This document shows positions 11,319 through 23,000 of a DNA stretch of 64,000 bases, piece by piece (within the stretch, counting starts at the first letter, position 1; each line of letters begins with the position of its first letter). The notes beneath the pieces are model-generated. The model ran no database searches. It had not been told where the DNA came from and saw only the letters and a list, made by a program, of their open reading frames with translations. The position numbers and the translations under genes are program-made. This stretch comes from Balanoglossus misakiensis (taxonomy: Eukaryota > Hemichordata). The stretch spans positions 10,292,001-10,356,000 of the forward strand of contig CM082581.2 of assembly GCA_040954595.2 (NCBI GenBank). The letters are read 5' to 3'.

Positions 11319-14300
11319 CTATTTACCAAATGGCACTGTCCTCCCACATGGCCTGAATGGCGCTGTTGAAACTGGAGTCATTCTCATCGTCCCTTTCCTT
11401 CTTCTTTCTTCTCTCTCTCTCATCTCTTTCTTTCTCTCCCACTCTTCATACGCTTTCGTGCTTTCCATTTCCTTCTCTTCTCTCTCCTTTTGCTCTTTTT
11501 CCTTGGCCTCCTGTTCTTGTGATTTTTGCTCTTTGTATTTTCTCTGCACTTTCTTGTCGGCATCTTTTTTCCTGTTGTCAAATTTTGAAAGGTGATGCAT
11601 CAACATTTTATACAAATATGGGCATATGTATTGTAAACTAGAGGTGTTATTAATCCTTTAACCAGAAGGGAACAATCTCCCAAAATACACTGGCACCTAC
11701 CATGTGTCGTATGCAGAATTAGCATGTTTTGCTTTCCTTTTCTTCTCACGTTTCTCCTCCTTAGCTTTCTTCTCTTCCTCTTTCTGTTTCTCCTTGTGTT
11801 TATCCACAAGCTCTACGTCCTTTGTTGCCTTCCAGGATTTGAACAGCTGTGAAACAAACAATATTACATCAACAAATATATCCCACCTCAAGTACTGAAA
11901 TGACCACAAGATCAATCCCTTCGCAACCATGCCTTGGTCCAAATCCATTGTTTGCAATGGCAAAGTTGACCTCTACAGAGGGAAATAGGTGGTGATAAAG
12001 TGTCACAATGATTGTCTCGTACCTTTTCAGATTCATATTTCTTCCTTTCTTTTTCCTCCTCTTTTTCTCTCTCTTTCTCCTTTTTCTTGGCTTCTTGTTT
12101 GGCCTTTGCCTTCAGTTTCTCCTCTTTCTGTTCTTTCCATGCTCTGAAGCTTAACTCTGCCTCCAGTAGTCTGTCTTTCTCCTCCTGAGATAACATAGCA
12201 AATATTCCAATGACAGACAACACGATACACCCTCATCTCCACATTTCCAAAGACTACAAAATTCTAGACAAGAATGTCACATAGGTTACGCCATGATCAA
12301 TAATTTCCATTACCTGTTCCTTTTTCTCTTTTTCTTCTTTTTCTTTCTTCAGCCTTGCCCTCTTCTCGGCCTTGGCTCTGGCCATTTTCTGCTCATACCA
12401 GTCTACATAGATGGCTTCCCTGATGGTAGTGGAGTCCTCAATGCTTGAGGTTGTTGACCGTGCAGTCAACGACATTGTGCTTGTACTTGTGTCTGTTCTT
12501 GCAGTTAGTGACTGGTTCAACCTACCACTTGCTGAAAGCGGCCGGGTTCTAACTTTTGGCGTTATCACTCGTGTGCGCGTGCGAGATCTCTCAGTGGTTG
12601 ATGGTCTCTCTCTAGCATTTCTGTCAACGAATATTACACATGTATGAAGTCAGAAACCATTCAAAATTGAAGATTAGGTGTGACTGTGATATTTTCCCCC
12701 TTGAGCAAGGCACTTTACTTCAATGAAATTCCATGGAATTTGTTAGAATGATACAAATACCAAAATTTGCTGGTTATTCCTTATGCTCAAGGCACACAAA
12801 CTGACAATCACACTATGGCTACAGTACCTGAACTCCTTGGCAACATCACTGTCTGTTGTGATGTATCTCATTCTTTGTGTTTGGTCATAATTTTCTTCAT
12901 CATCAGAGTCTTCCAGTAGCTGAAAGACAAATTCAAAATTCAAAGCTATCAGTCATAGCTCATCCCCTCAGTGTATCAATGGATTTAAAATGGGGAACAA
13001 CACAAATGTTTCTGGGGTTCCCAAATCATTGATCAAGACAATTTTTGTCCCTAAACACGAAGAAAAGGTCAATGAAGAAGTGACCTAACAGATATCCTTG
13101 AACTTAGAAAAAAAGACGATGAACCAGTGATTAAACCGACAGTACCTTAGGTTTCCTACCACTAGGCGGCCTCTTTGACGTACTGGGAGTTGTTGCCAAC
13201 ATCTCATCCACTTTTTCTTCATCTCGCTTAGACCTTGGTGATGGAGTTCCCAGCCTCCCAAGGGTTGTGGGTGGTGAATGCCTCTCCTGTTTGGGTGATG
13301 GGGATTTTTTCCTTGTTGGTGAGGGTGAACGCCGACCAGCACGACCCTTCCTAGTCAGCTCACTGACTTCATCGTCCGTGTCAAATACTGTGAGGAGTGA
13401 AGTGTTGAAACAAAGTTGGCTTAAAATGTGTTGCTTTCTTGTGAACTTAGTGTGGGAAGATTGCAAATGTACAAATATGGAAGAAGTGTTTTGTCTTAAG
13501 ATGTTGACTCAAAACATTTAGCTGTGATGAGTCAAGTGTTAAAATACCAAAGAAAAAACTTAGAACTCTTGATAAATGTACTTACAGGATGATTTCTTCT
13601 TTTTGCCTTTTTTACCGTCTCCATCTTCCTGCAGCTCCTCAAGTATTGATTTCTTTGGCTTTGCCTTGTCTGTCTTTTTAAACTCGTCGTCAGAATCGCT
13701 GTCAAGCAGTGATACTTTTCTTGCTGGTGACTGCGGCCGCCTGGTTTTAAGTTTACCTTTGGTGTCATCTGAATCACTGTCAAAGAGGCTTTTCTTCTTG
13801 GCCATTGTTGGTGACTGTGGGCTCTTTCTGCCAAATGGTGATGGTGACCGCCTTTCATTTCGGAGAACTTCTGTGTCTTTCTTCGTTCCTCGCTTTGGTT
13901 TCACTAGTTCATCTTCCGAGTCGTCTGAGTCTAGTAGGTAAGACTTCGTCTTCTCTTTCTTTTTTGTCGGTGGAGAGCCTTGTTTCATAAACTGGGGACT
14001 CTTCTTTCCTGATGGGCTAGAATCACGTGAGCTCCTTCGCTGCATTTCTGGTGACCTCTTTGTCCTGAAGAGACTGTCTTCTTTTTCTTTTCTTACTGAG
14101 TCGGGCGAGGCGTCTCTCCTGCCTGGAGAATCCTGACTGCTCAACCGGGGTCGGGGTCGTGGCACAGGTGTCGAGAACGCAGATGATTTTTTGGTAGTGG
14201 AACTAGTATCATCTCCCAGCAAGTCTAAAATGTCCGTAGATCTGCCTTTCTTATCATCAGGTGACGGAGACCTACTTAAACGCCTTGGTGAAGATTTCTC

Positions 14301-15254
14301 TACTTTTTCTATTCCAGACTGATGACGACTTCGTGGGGTTGGTGTTGGTGATTCATTTTTGGCATCCTCTTTTTTGAGAGCTCTTGGGGATGGTTTTGGG
14401 GAGACTTTAGGTGTTAATCTGGGGGAGCTGTCCTTTTTTCCTTTATCCTCATATTTCTTTTCATCCTTTTTTGAATCTGGTGGTCTCCACATAGTCTGAT
14501 TTAGCGCTCCTCCTCTTGGTTTGGCTGATCCTGGCCTGTCCGCTCTCCTGGGTTTCATGGTCATGTTAAACTGCCCCAACAAATCTGCAAGGCAAATTAT
14601 AATTACAGTAGTTGAACTGTTGGGCGTGCAAACCTTAAAGAGTGATGAATTCAGCCTGTATATACTAGTATCTTGCTAGGCTGATGAGTTGAGTTGGTTT
14701 AATTATTGTAAAACATCCTCACCATCATCGTCACTGCCAATGCCATCATCGCTGTCTTCTGATATATCTGGGTCACTGCTAAACCCAGCAGACAACCCCT
14801 TCTTTTTCCTCTCCATCAGTTTGTCCCTTAACTCCTTCTGGAAAGAATCCTTTGGTTTTGGTGACTTGGGAGATGAGGGACTTGCTCTCCAATCTGAAAG
14901 TTATTTACAATGAAGGGCAATGTTAAGTCATATGCCAAATCTATAATCTATGGACCTTGGTACCAAGCCTGCACACATTGCACAAACATACATTGTAGGG
15001 GTAATATTAACGCGTTAGCAGGGTTCAAGGTGATGTGCAAAGGTAAAACACACATCAGAGACAAAACAACAGAGACAAGGGTTATCTAAACCCACACAGT
15101 TGGAAGAAATGATAGCTACTGGCGGGGAGGACTCATTGAATGAAAATGATTATCTTGTCTCTGCACATCCTCCATCATGAAAATGACAAAATCGAATAAA
15201 TTACTGTGATACATCACCTTGTTTATACCCAGGTGATGACTTATCTTCTGGCAT
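11319..15254 (-). CDS. MAP9: MAP9 (ASAP), microtubule-associated protein 9 (complete, 9 coding exons)
   Basis: MAP9 binds spindle and axonemal microtubules. Minus-strand exons in coding order: 15218-15254, 14723-14893, 13586-14584, 13146-13387, 12828-12919, 12314-12620, 12023-12184, 11701-11846, 11319-11571. They total 2409 nt, or 802 residues, longer than human MAP9 (about 647) because of a large middle exon. The start MPEDKSSPGYKQ is preceded in frame by TGA six bases upstream. An N-terminal segment DSFQKELRDKLMERKKK plus an acidic stretch resembles human MAP9. The middle is Ser/Pro/Lys-rich, with repeated acidic LLDSDSDDE-like motifs. The C-terminal region has K/E/R coiled coil with spaced aromatic-Trp units: IYVDWYEQK, SFRAWKEQK, LFKSWKATK, AYDTWKKDA and AYEEWERKK. 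This matches the repeated xxEWxxKK pattern of the MAP9 microtubule-binding region. Identity rests on this architecture and on the C-terminal end PFRPCGRTVPFGK; low-complexity sequence makes exact orthology slightly less certain. Confidence 0.87.
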
Positions 15255-15286
15255 TTTTCACAAGGCACTAAACACCAAAACTACCA
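15255..15286 (-). other. MAP9 5'UTR part of exon with start codon
   Basis: A pyrimidine-rich tract and TACAG acceptor end at 15287 on the minus strand, 32 bp before the MAP9 ATG. This suggests that the start-codon exon is spliced to a noncoding leader exon upstream. Confidence 0.5.
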
Positions 15287-15905
15287 CTGTACAAGCAAGC
15301 AAAAAATAAATAACATGGGAATTGACAAACGTGAATTTCTAGCTGTTACGATACATGCAATGACGAAGTATATTACAGGTGTAATGATGTATGTTTCTGA
15401 ATTTCGTACCAAATTTGAGGTGAATATTTGGCAATGTTCTGACAGACTGAATGGTTGTTTCTTTATTCATGGCTTCAGGTACTGTACAACCTCCAATGCT
15501 TCAGCGTGTAGAGGTGCATTCACAGACTCTCTCAAGGTTCTTGTATTGTAATACACACTGACTGTGTACAGTGTAATCATTGTCCTGAGTCATTTCGATC
15601 GATATTATTATGGCCACTGATATAATGATCAGTGCGCGTAAGTTTGAGTGTGCACGAATTTGAGGTTGTCAAGAACATGTAATAGAAGTGACATTTTTAT
15701 TTTTGTTACATGGGTTGACATATCAGTGTTCTTATACAAAGTAGGCGGACGTACAAGTGTAACTAAGGACGCCTTTTCACAGCTGTCATTGTCACGACCT
15801 AGGGACACACAGGGCCAGGACACAGTGACCGCAATTTCGAGCTGCTCTTCCAACCTAATCGAATACAAATATATCTATTATAATATCAAAAGTATTGTTA
15901 CTCAC

Positions 15906-15960
15906 GATTTTAATCCCCTGCTATCGCCACTTGATGAGATCGCGGACAATTGAGGCTACG
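15906..15960 (-). other. Candidate noncoding first exon of MAP9
   Basis: The minus strand has a perfect GTGAGTAAC donor whose first base is at 15905. It would join to the acceptor at 15287-15289, removing a 619-bp intron. The transcription start is not visible and the right edge given is approximate. Only transcript data could confirm it. Confidence 0.35.
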
Positions 15961-18709
15961 GGAAATGTAAATGTTGTGTTTTCGCTCGCTACTGGTATTT
16001 AAAATGATAAAAAAGACACTATTTTCAAACGCCTAATTTGATTGGCCTCTTGCAATGCAGGCGCCCTCAAATGATATAAAGATTTCTTTAAATTGCTTCC
16101 GTTTTAATTGGTTCTGTAATTTTAGGAATCATTAAAATACTTATATAATTGCAAAATAACCTCTAGAAAATATTTTGTACGTCCATCGATGGCCATGAAT
16201 TTGATATTATTCCCTAAACATTAGTTTTGAGTGGCTAATTCCAGTCATCCAATCAAAAATCGCGATGTAAATAGTAGGAAATAGTTCGCTATGTATTGTG
16301 GGCCAGTCTGAAGTTCTGCATGCTCCATTCTGCCACTGATGGCGCTTGAACATTGTGTGCCTTGTGTGTAAGCTGCAGTTGTACATGATTTAAGGCTTAT
16401 TAAATATCTTAGGAGCAATGTGGTTCAAACCTCAGTAAAAACCAAGGCCAATTTCTAACTCTCCGAGGAGGGTGCTCATTGCAGGCCAGCTGGAGTTTTT
16501 TAAGTTTTGATGGTCTGGTTCTAGATCAGGGGAAAAATTATAACAATGACAAAAGTGAGGATGAAATTAAAATGGACATTTTTATTATACATGTATATTT
16601 ATGATAAACAGTAAATGCACAATGACTGAACTGAAAATACACTGAACAAACGTTGTCACCTAAAAGATGGCAGCCTATGTATGAAATGTTGTCTTCTTTT
16701 TCTGACAAATCTCATCACCCAGTCAATGCAATCCAAACATATCACTTAATGATTACACAGACTTCTAGTTCCAATAAACAAACATCTACAACTTATGTTA
16801 ATATTTGTCAGTCTTATATTGTAAGAAATAATCTTGTTTTCTTTTAAATATACAGCAAGAATGTTAAATACAGAAAAATATTGCCTAAGAATTAAGTACC
16901 AAAGATGGGTAGTTTACCTTTCATTTTTACTTTTAGATTTGTACACAAATTATAGGAATGTTTTGAACCAGTTTACCAGGCATATGTTGAACCATTTACC
17001 TGCTGAGTGTGTCCTACAACCATATAACCAACTGATTGGGTCAGTGGAAAAGTTTGTCTGTTTGAATCAAAGGTATAATACCCATCTCATATGATTCTTA
17101 GGCTCTTTCTTAACTACACATCATAGTCAGAAAAAACTTTATATTTGTATCCTACCACTCGAGGGCAGTATACAGATTGTTACAGTAAGAACAGTAAACT
17201 TACATGAACAGGCAGTAGTTAGTTTTATAAATCAAGATGGGCAATACAAACTTTATTGCCCCCACTATTATTATACAATAGGCAACACACTTTCTTATTG
17301 CCCTAGTTTATATGTAATACAATAGGCAACACACTTTATTGCCCTAGTTTGTATGTAATCATCAAAAAAGTGATAATGTACATGCATATGTGATATCACT
17401 GTATGTTTAAATTCCTACCTATTGTTTGTATTGGTAGTTGTCTACTGATACATAAAATGAGCACATACATGTATAGATTTACCAAATTACCATCAAATTA
17501 TAATGTTAAAGGTGATATCCAGTTCTCTTCTGCTACATTTGTGTTTCTGTAGAGTATTCTGATATAATTCTAATATCTAATTTACAAGTATGTTTGTCTA
17601 TATCAACTGCCAATGCAAAACTGGAGGGAGTTAATCTTTCTGGGATTTTTTTTTGCATACGGCGTAGAGGGTTCAGGGAATGGTAAAAAAAAAACAGTTT
17701 GGCTGGCGAAGATTGGGTATGGGTTGGTCTATGGTTTTTTGGTTGAGGTAGACATTTATATAAGGTTCCATGTAAACTACAGTATTAACCTATCATCAAA
17801 TAAAATAAAATCCCAACTAAACTTTAACCAAAAATTATATAAAAACCTGGATATTTAATTATTAGTAGCTAAAACCATAGAGTTATGACACAAAAAGTAC
17901 CACAATCACACTTGATAAATCTGTCATTATAAACTTTTCTTTGGAAGGTGGGGGAAACATTACTCAATTTTCGTGGTTCATGCTTATTTCTAGCTATTGG
18001 CTATGAAAACATTTAAAAGATGAAGTTGAACAATTTTTTGCTCAAAATGACAATTTTATACACTCTTAATTTCACTGATCACCACTTCACATTTTGAGAA
18101 TGAATATATATGTTCAACTTTCAGCCACCTAGTATGATTTCATAAATGTTTGGGACTTGTATAGTTTATAAGAGCAAATTTTTCTTGTTGGAAAAAATTC
18201 TTGTCCACTTGTGGTTCGATTTCTGATTACATATGAAGTATGCGCCAAAAATATCCAAATATGGAACTGTTGAAAAGTATTTATCGAAACAGTTTCTTTT
18301 ACTCTCTATTTCTTTTGGATCAAAATCACAATGGGATAATTTTTCACAAACGTTCAGAATTTCATGATTTTATGTGTCTTTTCACAAGCAGTAACCTTAT
18401 GGTCCCAAAATAATTTTCATTTTTTTTATTCAGAACAATTTAACCTGATGTGCATGGACCATAAATAGCATAAAAAAATAATAAAGTGACATCTCAGCTT
18501 GTCGCAAGGAAAATTACTTTCGAAATAAATTAAAATTTTATACAATGTTATACTACAGAAGTGAAGGAGCAGCTATTCAATCTGCCAAATGCTTCTGTTG
18601 ATGACTTTTGAGAAAACTGAACACTTATTGCCACAGACTTTCTCTGGCTTTCCGACTGTTCAAAATATGAGGGAAAGTAAACTTTACTTCAGCAGAGATA
18701 AAGATTTCT
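15961..18709. other. MAP9-slit intergenic DNA
   Basis: AT-rich spacer between the MAP9 5' end and the slit 3' end. Apart from the 45-bp tandem repeat at 17273-17359, I saw no gene, RNA or transposon. Small plus-strand open frames at 16653-17094 and 17613-17858 have no recognisable features. Confidence 0.6.
17273..17359. repeat. Two-copy tandem repeat, ~45 bp, each with a small inverted repeat
   Basis: Copy A (17273-17317) and copy B (17318-17359) share TACAATAGGCAACACACTTT and a following TATTGCCCTAGTTT. Each copy contains GGCAA...TTGCC, able to form a short stem. A related but diverged unit (GGGCAATACAAACTTTATTG) precedes them at 17239-17260. Role unknown. Confidence 0.8.
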
Positions 18710-18740
18710 ATTGTTCCCTTTATTGTTCCCTTTATTGTTG
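18710..18740 (-). terminator. Slit poly(A) signal region with repeated AATAAA
   Basis: A 12-bp unit ATTGTTCCCTTT occurs twice (18710-18721 and 18722-18733) and then ends in ATTGTTG. On the slit strand this gives AATAAA at 18719-18724 and 18731-18736, about 490 bp downstream of the slit stop. It is the first clear poly(A) signal after the stop codon. Confidence 0.55.
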
Positions 18741-19223
18741 CATAACTCTAAAGTGAATACATTGAAAATATCTGCATCGAAGACTTCATAACACACACGT
18801 GATAATGACAGTAAAAGGTTGACACTAAAATAAACCTCTTGTGCCGGCGAGAAAAAGTATTTCAATGGCGCCATCTATAGGTTCCATCTGTTGATCCTTT
18901 TGTTTTTATAAACTTACTAACCAGGAGTTAATTCACTGCATTCACACTGAGTAAATGCAGCTTCTTTCAAATAACATCAATCCATTTCATATTTATGAAA
19001 AACACACTTTTGTATTTCTATATAACCTTGGGTGCTTCTCAAACAAAAACATAAAAGTCCCTTTTCGACAAAAAAATAATAATTTACAATTGTCCTTTCT
19101 AGGGAGGTAAAATTAGTTGCTTAATATATAAGTCCTCTGATGCTTTAGTGATAAACTGTGTTCATGTAATGAACAGTGTTTTCTGTACACAGTGAAATGG
19201 CTGATTTTCCCCGCTGCTTGGGT

Positions 19224-20013
19224 TTACGTCAGTCCTCCACACCACTGGCACGCACACGTTTTCGTGATGGCGATTTCCTTGACGTAGTGCGAGTCGTCTG
19301 CGCAATGGAGCGTCACACTCCTTGTTCTCTGCCTCTGCGGCTGGCAGCACAGGTTGCCACACGCTCCTCTGCACAACATATTACTGATCTGACGCCGACT
19401 CTTGCAGCCGTTCTCTTCGATGAATTCACGGTATGGCTCACCTGAACATGTGGTTGCTGTGAAATGAGAAGGATCAGTGTTACAATCAGATATTTTTGGC
19501 TACGTCTACTCTACATCATGATGTGTCCAAGCATTTGCATCCCGGAACCTTCATGGTCATCTTGTCTGAGACATGGCTGAAATTTCTAGCTATTAAGCCA
19601 TCACACATCTGAGTGCATTTTGTTGTTGCTACTATAATCTTTGGCTGTTCTAAAAACAATTATTTCAAACTAAAGATAAGTTTTGAGATACACGATTTCC
19701 AACATCTGGAATTCTCTGTCTATTGAACATCACATACTTTGTCATGATTGAAGAATGCCTATGGAGCTCGTTGTGGACAACACTTATTCATTCCTGTACT
19801 TACGTTTGTCGCACATGGGACCCATCCAGCCATCCAGGCAATCGCACGCATAGCTGTTGGAATCGAGCGCACGGCAGAATCCTTTCTTGCACATGTGCAT
19901 CACACACGGATCCGGTCTGTCGTAGGCCGGGCAACCTAGCATAATATCACGCATCTCATCACTTTTGGTGAAATCCACGTATTCTCCGTTGAGTAGAACT
20001 GTTCTCATGCAAC
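19224..20013 (-). other. slit block: end of LamG, EGF7 and C-terminal cystine knot
   Basis: Exon 19804-20013 finishes the laminin G domain ([15 protein letters not shown]) and encodes a single EGF ([11 protein letters not shown] to [12 protein letters not shown]). Exon 19224-19456 encodes the CTCK knot ([40 protein letters not shown]) and the TAA stop at 19224-19226. Vertebrate Slits have three EGFs at this position. Confidence 0.95.
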
Positions 20014-23000
20014 CTGTGAGCGAAGAAAATTAATTTTTTTAAAAAGTAAAGTAGACACTATTGTGGAAGAGATATAGTGTTCTCCTGAGGTATTACTGAT
20101 AGAGTACATATGTTAATTTAGTTTAGACAGACTTCCGGATTAGACAGGATTCAGTTTAGAGAGGTTTCACTGTCAATGTAAGAAACAGATGATTCTATTC
20201 AGACATACCATTGAAGCTGGTTCCATTCCTAACATGTAACTGTCTCACAGCGAAACTGTTGACTTCTTCAGGCAAGCCACCAATGTACAGAGGAGTCTCA
20301 ACATTCAAGTATTCATTTTCACCCGAGTTGACCACAGTTCTTGGAAGGCCATCATCAATGCGCATTGACACGTTTTGCTTGAACAGCACAATTTCCAACA
20401 TGTGGAATCTGCCGTCGTTTATCTTCTCGTTACTGAACATCGTGGAAACCGGATGATTTCCGACATCGTAGCTGACACGAACCCTCCCGTAGAACAGTTC
20501 CACAGCGATGTGGTCCATCAGGCCGTTGAAGAGGAGGATGCCGTTTTCTTGTGTCGTCGCAAATATCATGGTCACGTTCGCCTTGGGTTTGTTGACCAGT
20601 TTGTGATACTGCACGTAGGAGTCCTTCTGGGTGAATGTGACACTGGTGATCATTTCGCATCGGTCGCCATAGAAACCCGGCAGACAATTACAGCCGTAGT
20701 TGTTGGTTTGGTTGTTGAAGTAGCATTGTCCGTTGTTTTTACAGTCGTCCGATTGGCAAGGAGACGTCTGTTGAAGTGAATACACCCTCGGTTGGAACTC
20801 GCAGTATGTACCACTGTATCCTGATGGACACTTGCAGGCGTAGCCATCATCGTCATCCACACACGTACCGCCATTTTCACATTTGTGGTTACGACAGTTG
20901 TGATTGGTTGAACTGCAGTGAACATCTGTATATCCTGGCAGGCAGTCACATCTGTCAAAAAAAAAAAAAAACACAAATGATAGGTGTATGTCTTACTTAT
21001 GCTTGAAAATTGTGTGGAAAAAACAATGAGAGTGATGTTAAAAACTGAAATCACTTTTGGGTGATCCATATCACAGTTTCAAGACCGTGAACAATCTGAT
21101 TAAACCCTGATTAAAACATTTTGAAAACCACAGATTTGTTTGCATGAGGTGTAAACAAAGTTGATATTATGATATTCACAAAGTGAATGGCAACTTACAT
21201 GTAACCATCAACTAGATCAACACAGGTGCCTCCATTCTTGCAAGGGTTGATGAACAGCTCACAGAAATCTATGTCCTTTTCACAGTACATACCTAAGAAC
21301 AGAAATATTAAAAGTGACCACATGAAACCGTCTGTGCAATGTACTTCGCTCAAGTTGAATGATGCCAAAAACAAGTACTCCAACCATCGTTTTTTGTGAC
21401 CAGCCTCAGATATGCATGTAGTATATAAGGAGACTCATACCTGTGTATCCTGGTAAACACTGGCATGTGTAGTTGTTGATACCATCTATACATGTGGAAT
21501 TGTGCATGCAGTTATGGTCAAGGCAGTCATCCCTGTTCAGTTCACAGTTATCACCAAGGAATCCCATAGTACATTCACATCTATAAAATCAGAATAAAAG
21601 CATGCAAATTTAGCCATAGTTGCCATGGAGAATTAAGATCTAGCCAATTACAGAGTTAATCAGTTAGGTAGGTACCAATGCACGCAAAACAAGTACACCC
21701 CTACATAGTATATATGGTCATTGAAGACAGACACGTCCTTTTCACCACATATGGATAGATGTACAATGGAAGTGACTGCACCATTGGTCATTATCAACTT
21801 CATCATGATTCCCTTACCTGTATCCCTTGCGCTGTTTGTGACACACACCTCCATTTTTGCAAGGCTCGGCATCACACTCATTGATCTCCTCATCACAATT
21901 CTGACCCTTGAAACCAGACGCACACTTGCAGATGTAGCCCTCGCTGATATCGTCGATACACTCGCCATCGTTGAGACACGGCTGAGACAGGCAGGGATCA
22001 CACTTGGCCATTACGGAGACATCTGGAACTGCTGAAGTCAAGCCAGACCCATGAAAGACAAGGGGTTATGCATTTTGTCTTATACCAGACAAAATTAAAT
22101 AAAGGAACATTCCACACATGTATAGTTTTCAAACTATACATAGCTACAGGTCAAATTTCCATCCTCATCAATGTAAACAATCATGCTAGAACAAGAAATT
22201 CACCTTGTACTTATTCAAAATACCAATCAATCATACACTTGAATATTAAATTAGACTTCAAAGAAGTTAACGTAATATGTTAGCTAGTATACAAATAGAC
22301 GACTTGATTGAGGTAGGTGTATCTACTAATTGGACAAAAATTACTTGGTGGTTTGGAATCTACCAATGACTATACTTGTGACAATTACCATTGCATTCAA
22401 ATTTCCTTGATGGTGCTGTCAGCAGCAACTTCTCTTGCAAGTTGTATGGCCCTGCACATGTGGCAATGCCTGGTTCTTTGAAGCCTGATTTGACCCAGTC
22501 GGAAAGCCAGCGTAGACTACAGTCACAATATAAAGGATTTCCTCCAAGGGCTCTGAAGCATAAACAAGAAGAGCAGATCCCCAAATTAATGGAAAAACAC
22601 TTGATTCTCCTTTACACTTTAACTTGTAAAAAAATAAAATATTCTTTGAGATAGATTTTATGGTTTAATCTAAAGATATAGTATACCGGTATATGCAGCT
22701 GTACGATTCCTTGGATCTGTGCTAAAAAGCAATAAATATGTTACTTACATATGACTTAGAGAGGACAGATCATCAAAAGACCCCTCTGGTAGGCTGGAAA
22801 TGTCATTACCATGAAGAGACCTGCATCAAAGGAAAATTCATAGCATAATCATATGAATATCAACTAACAGATTTGCTTCAGAAAATCTACATCTGATAAC
22901 TCATAAAAAAAAAAAGAATTTAACAATTGAATTTTCTTTAAAAGTTTGAAGAAAAACTTGACTAGCTAAAGTAAGAGAAAATATAAGTATTTCATAAAAT

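Noticed and set aside
13576-13990. Plus-strand serine- and phenylalanine-rich frames opposite the large MAP9 exon
   Set aside because: They are antisense reflections of Lys/Ser/Glu-rich MAP9 codons.
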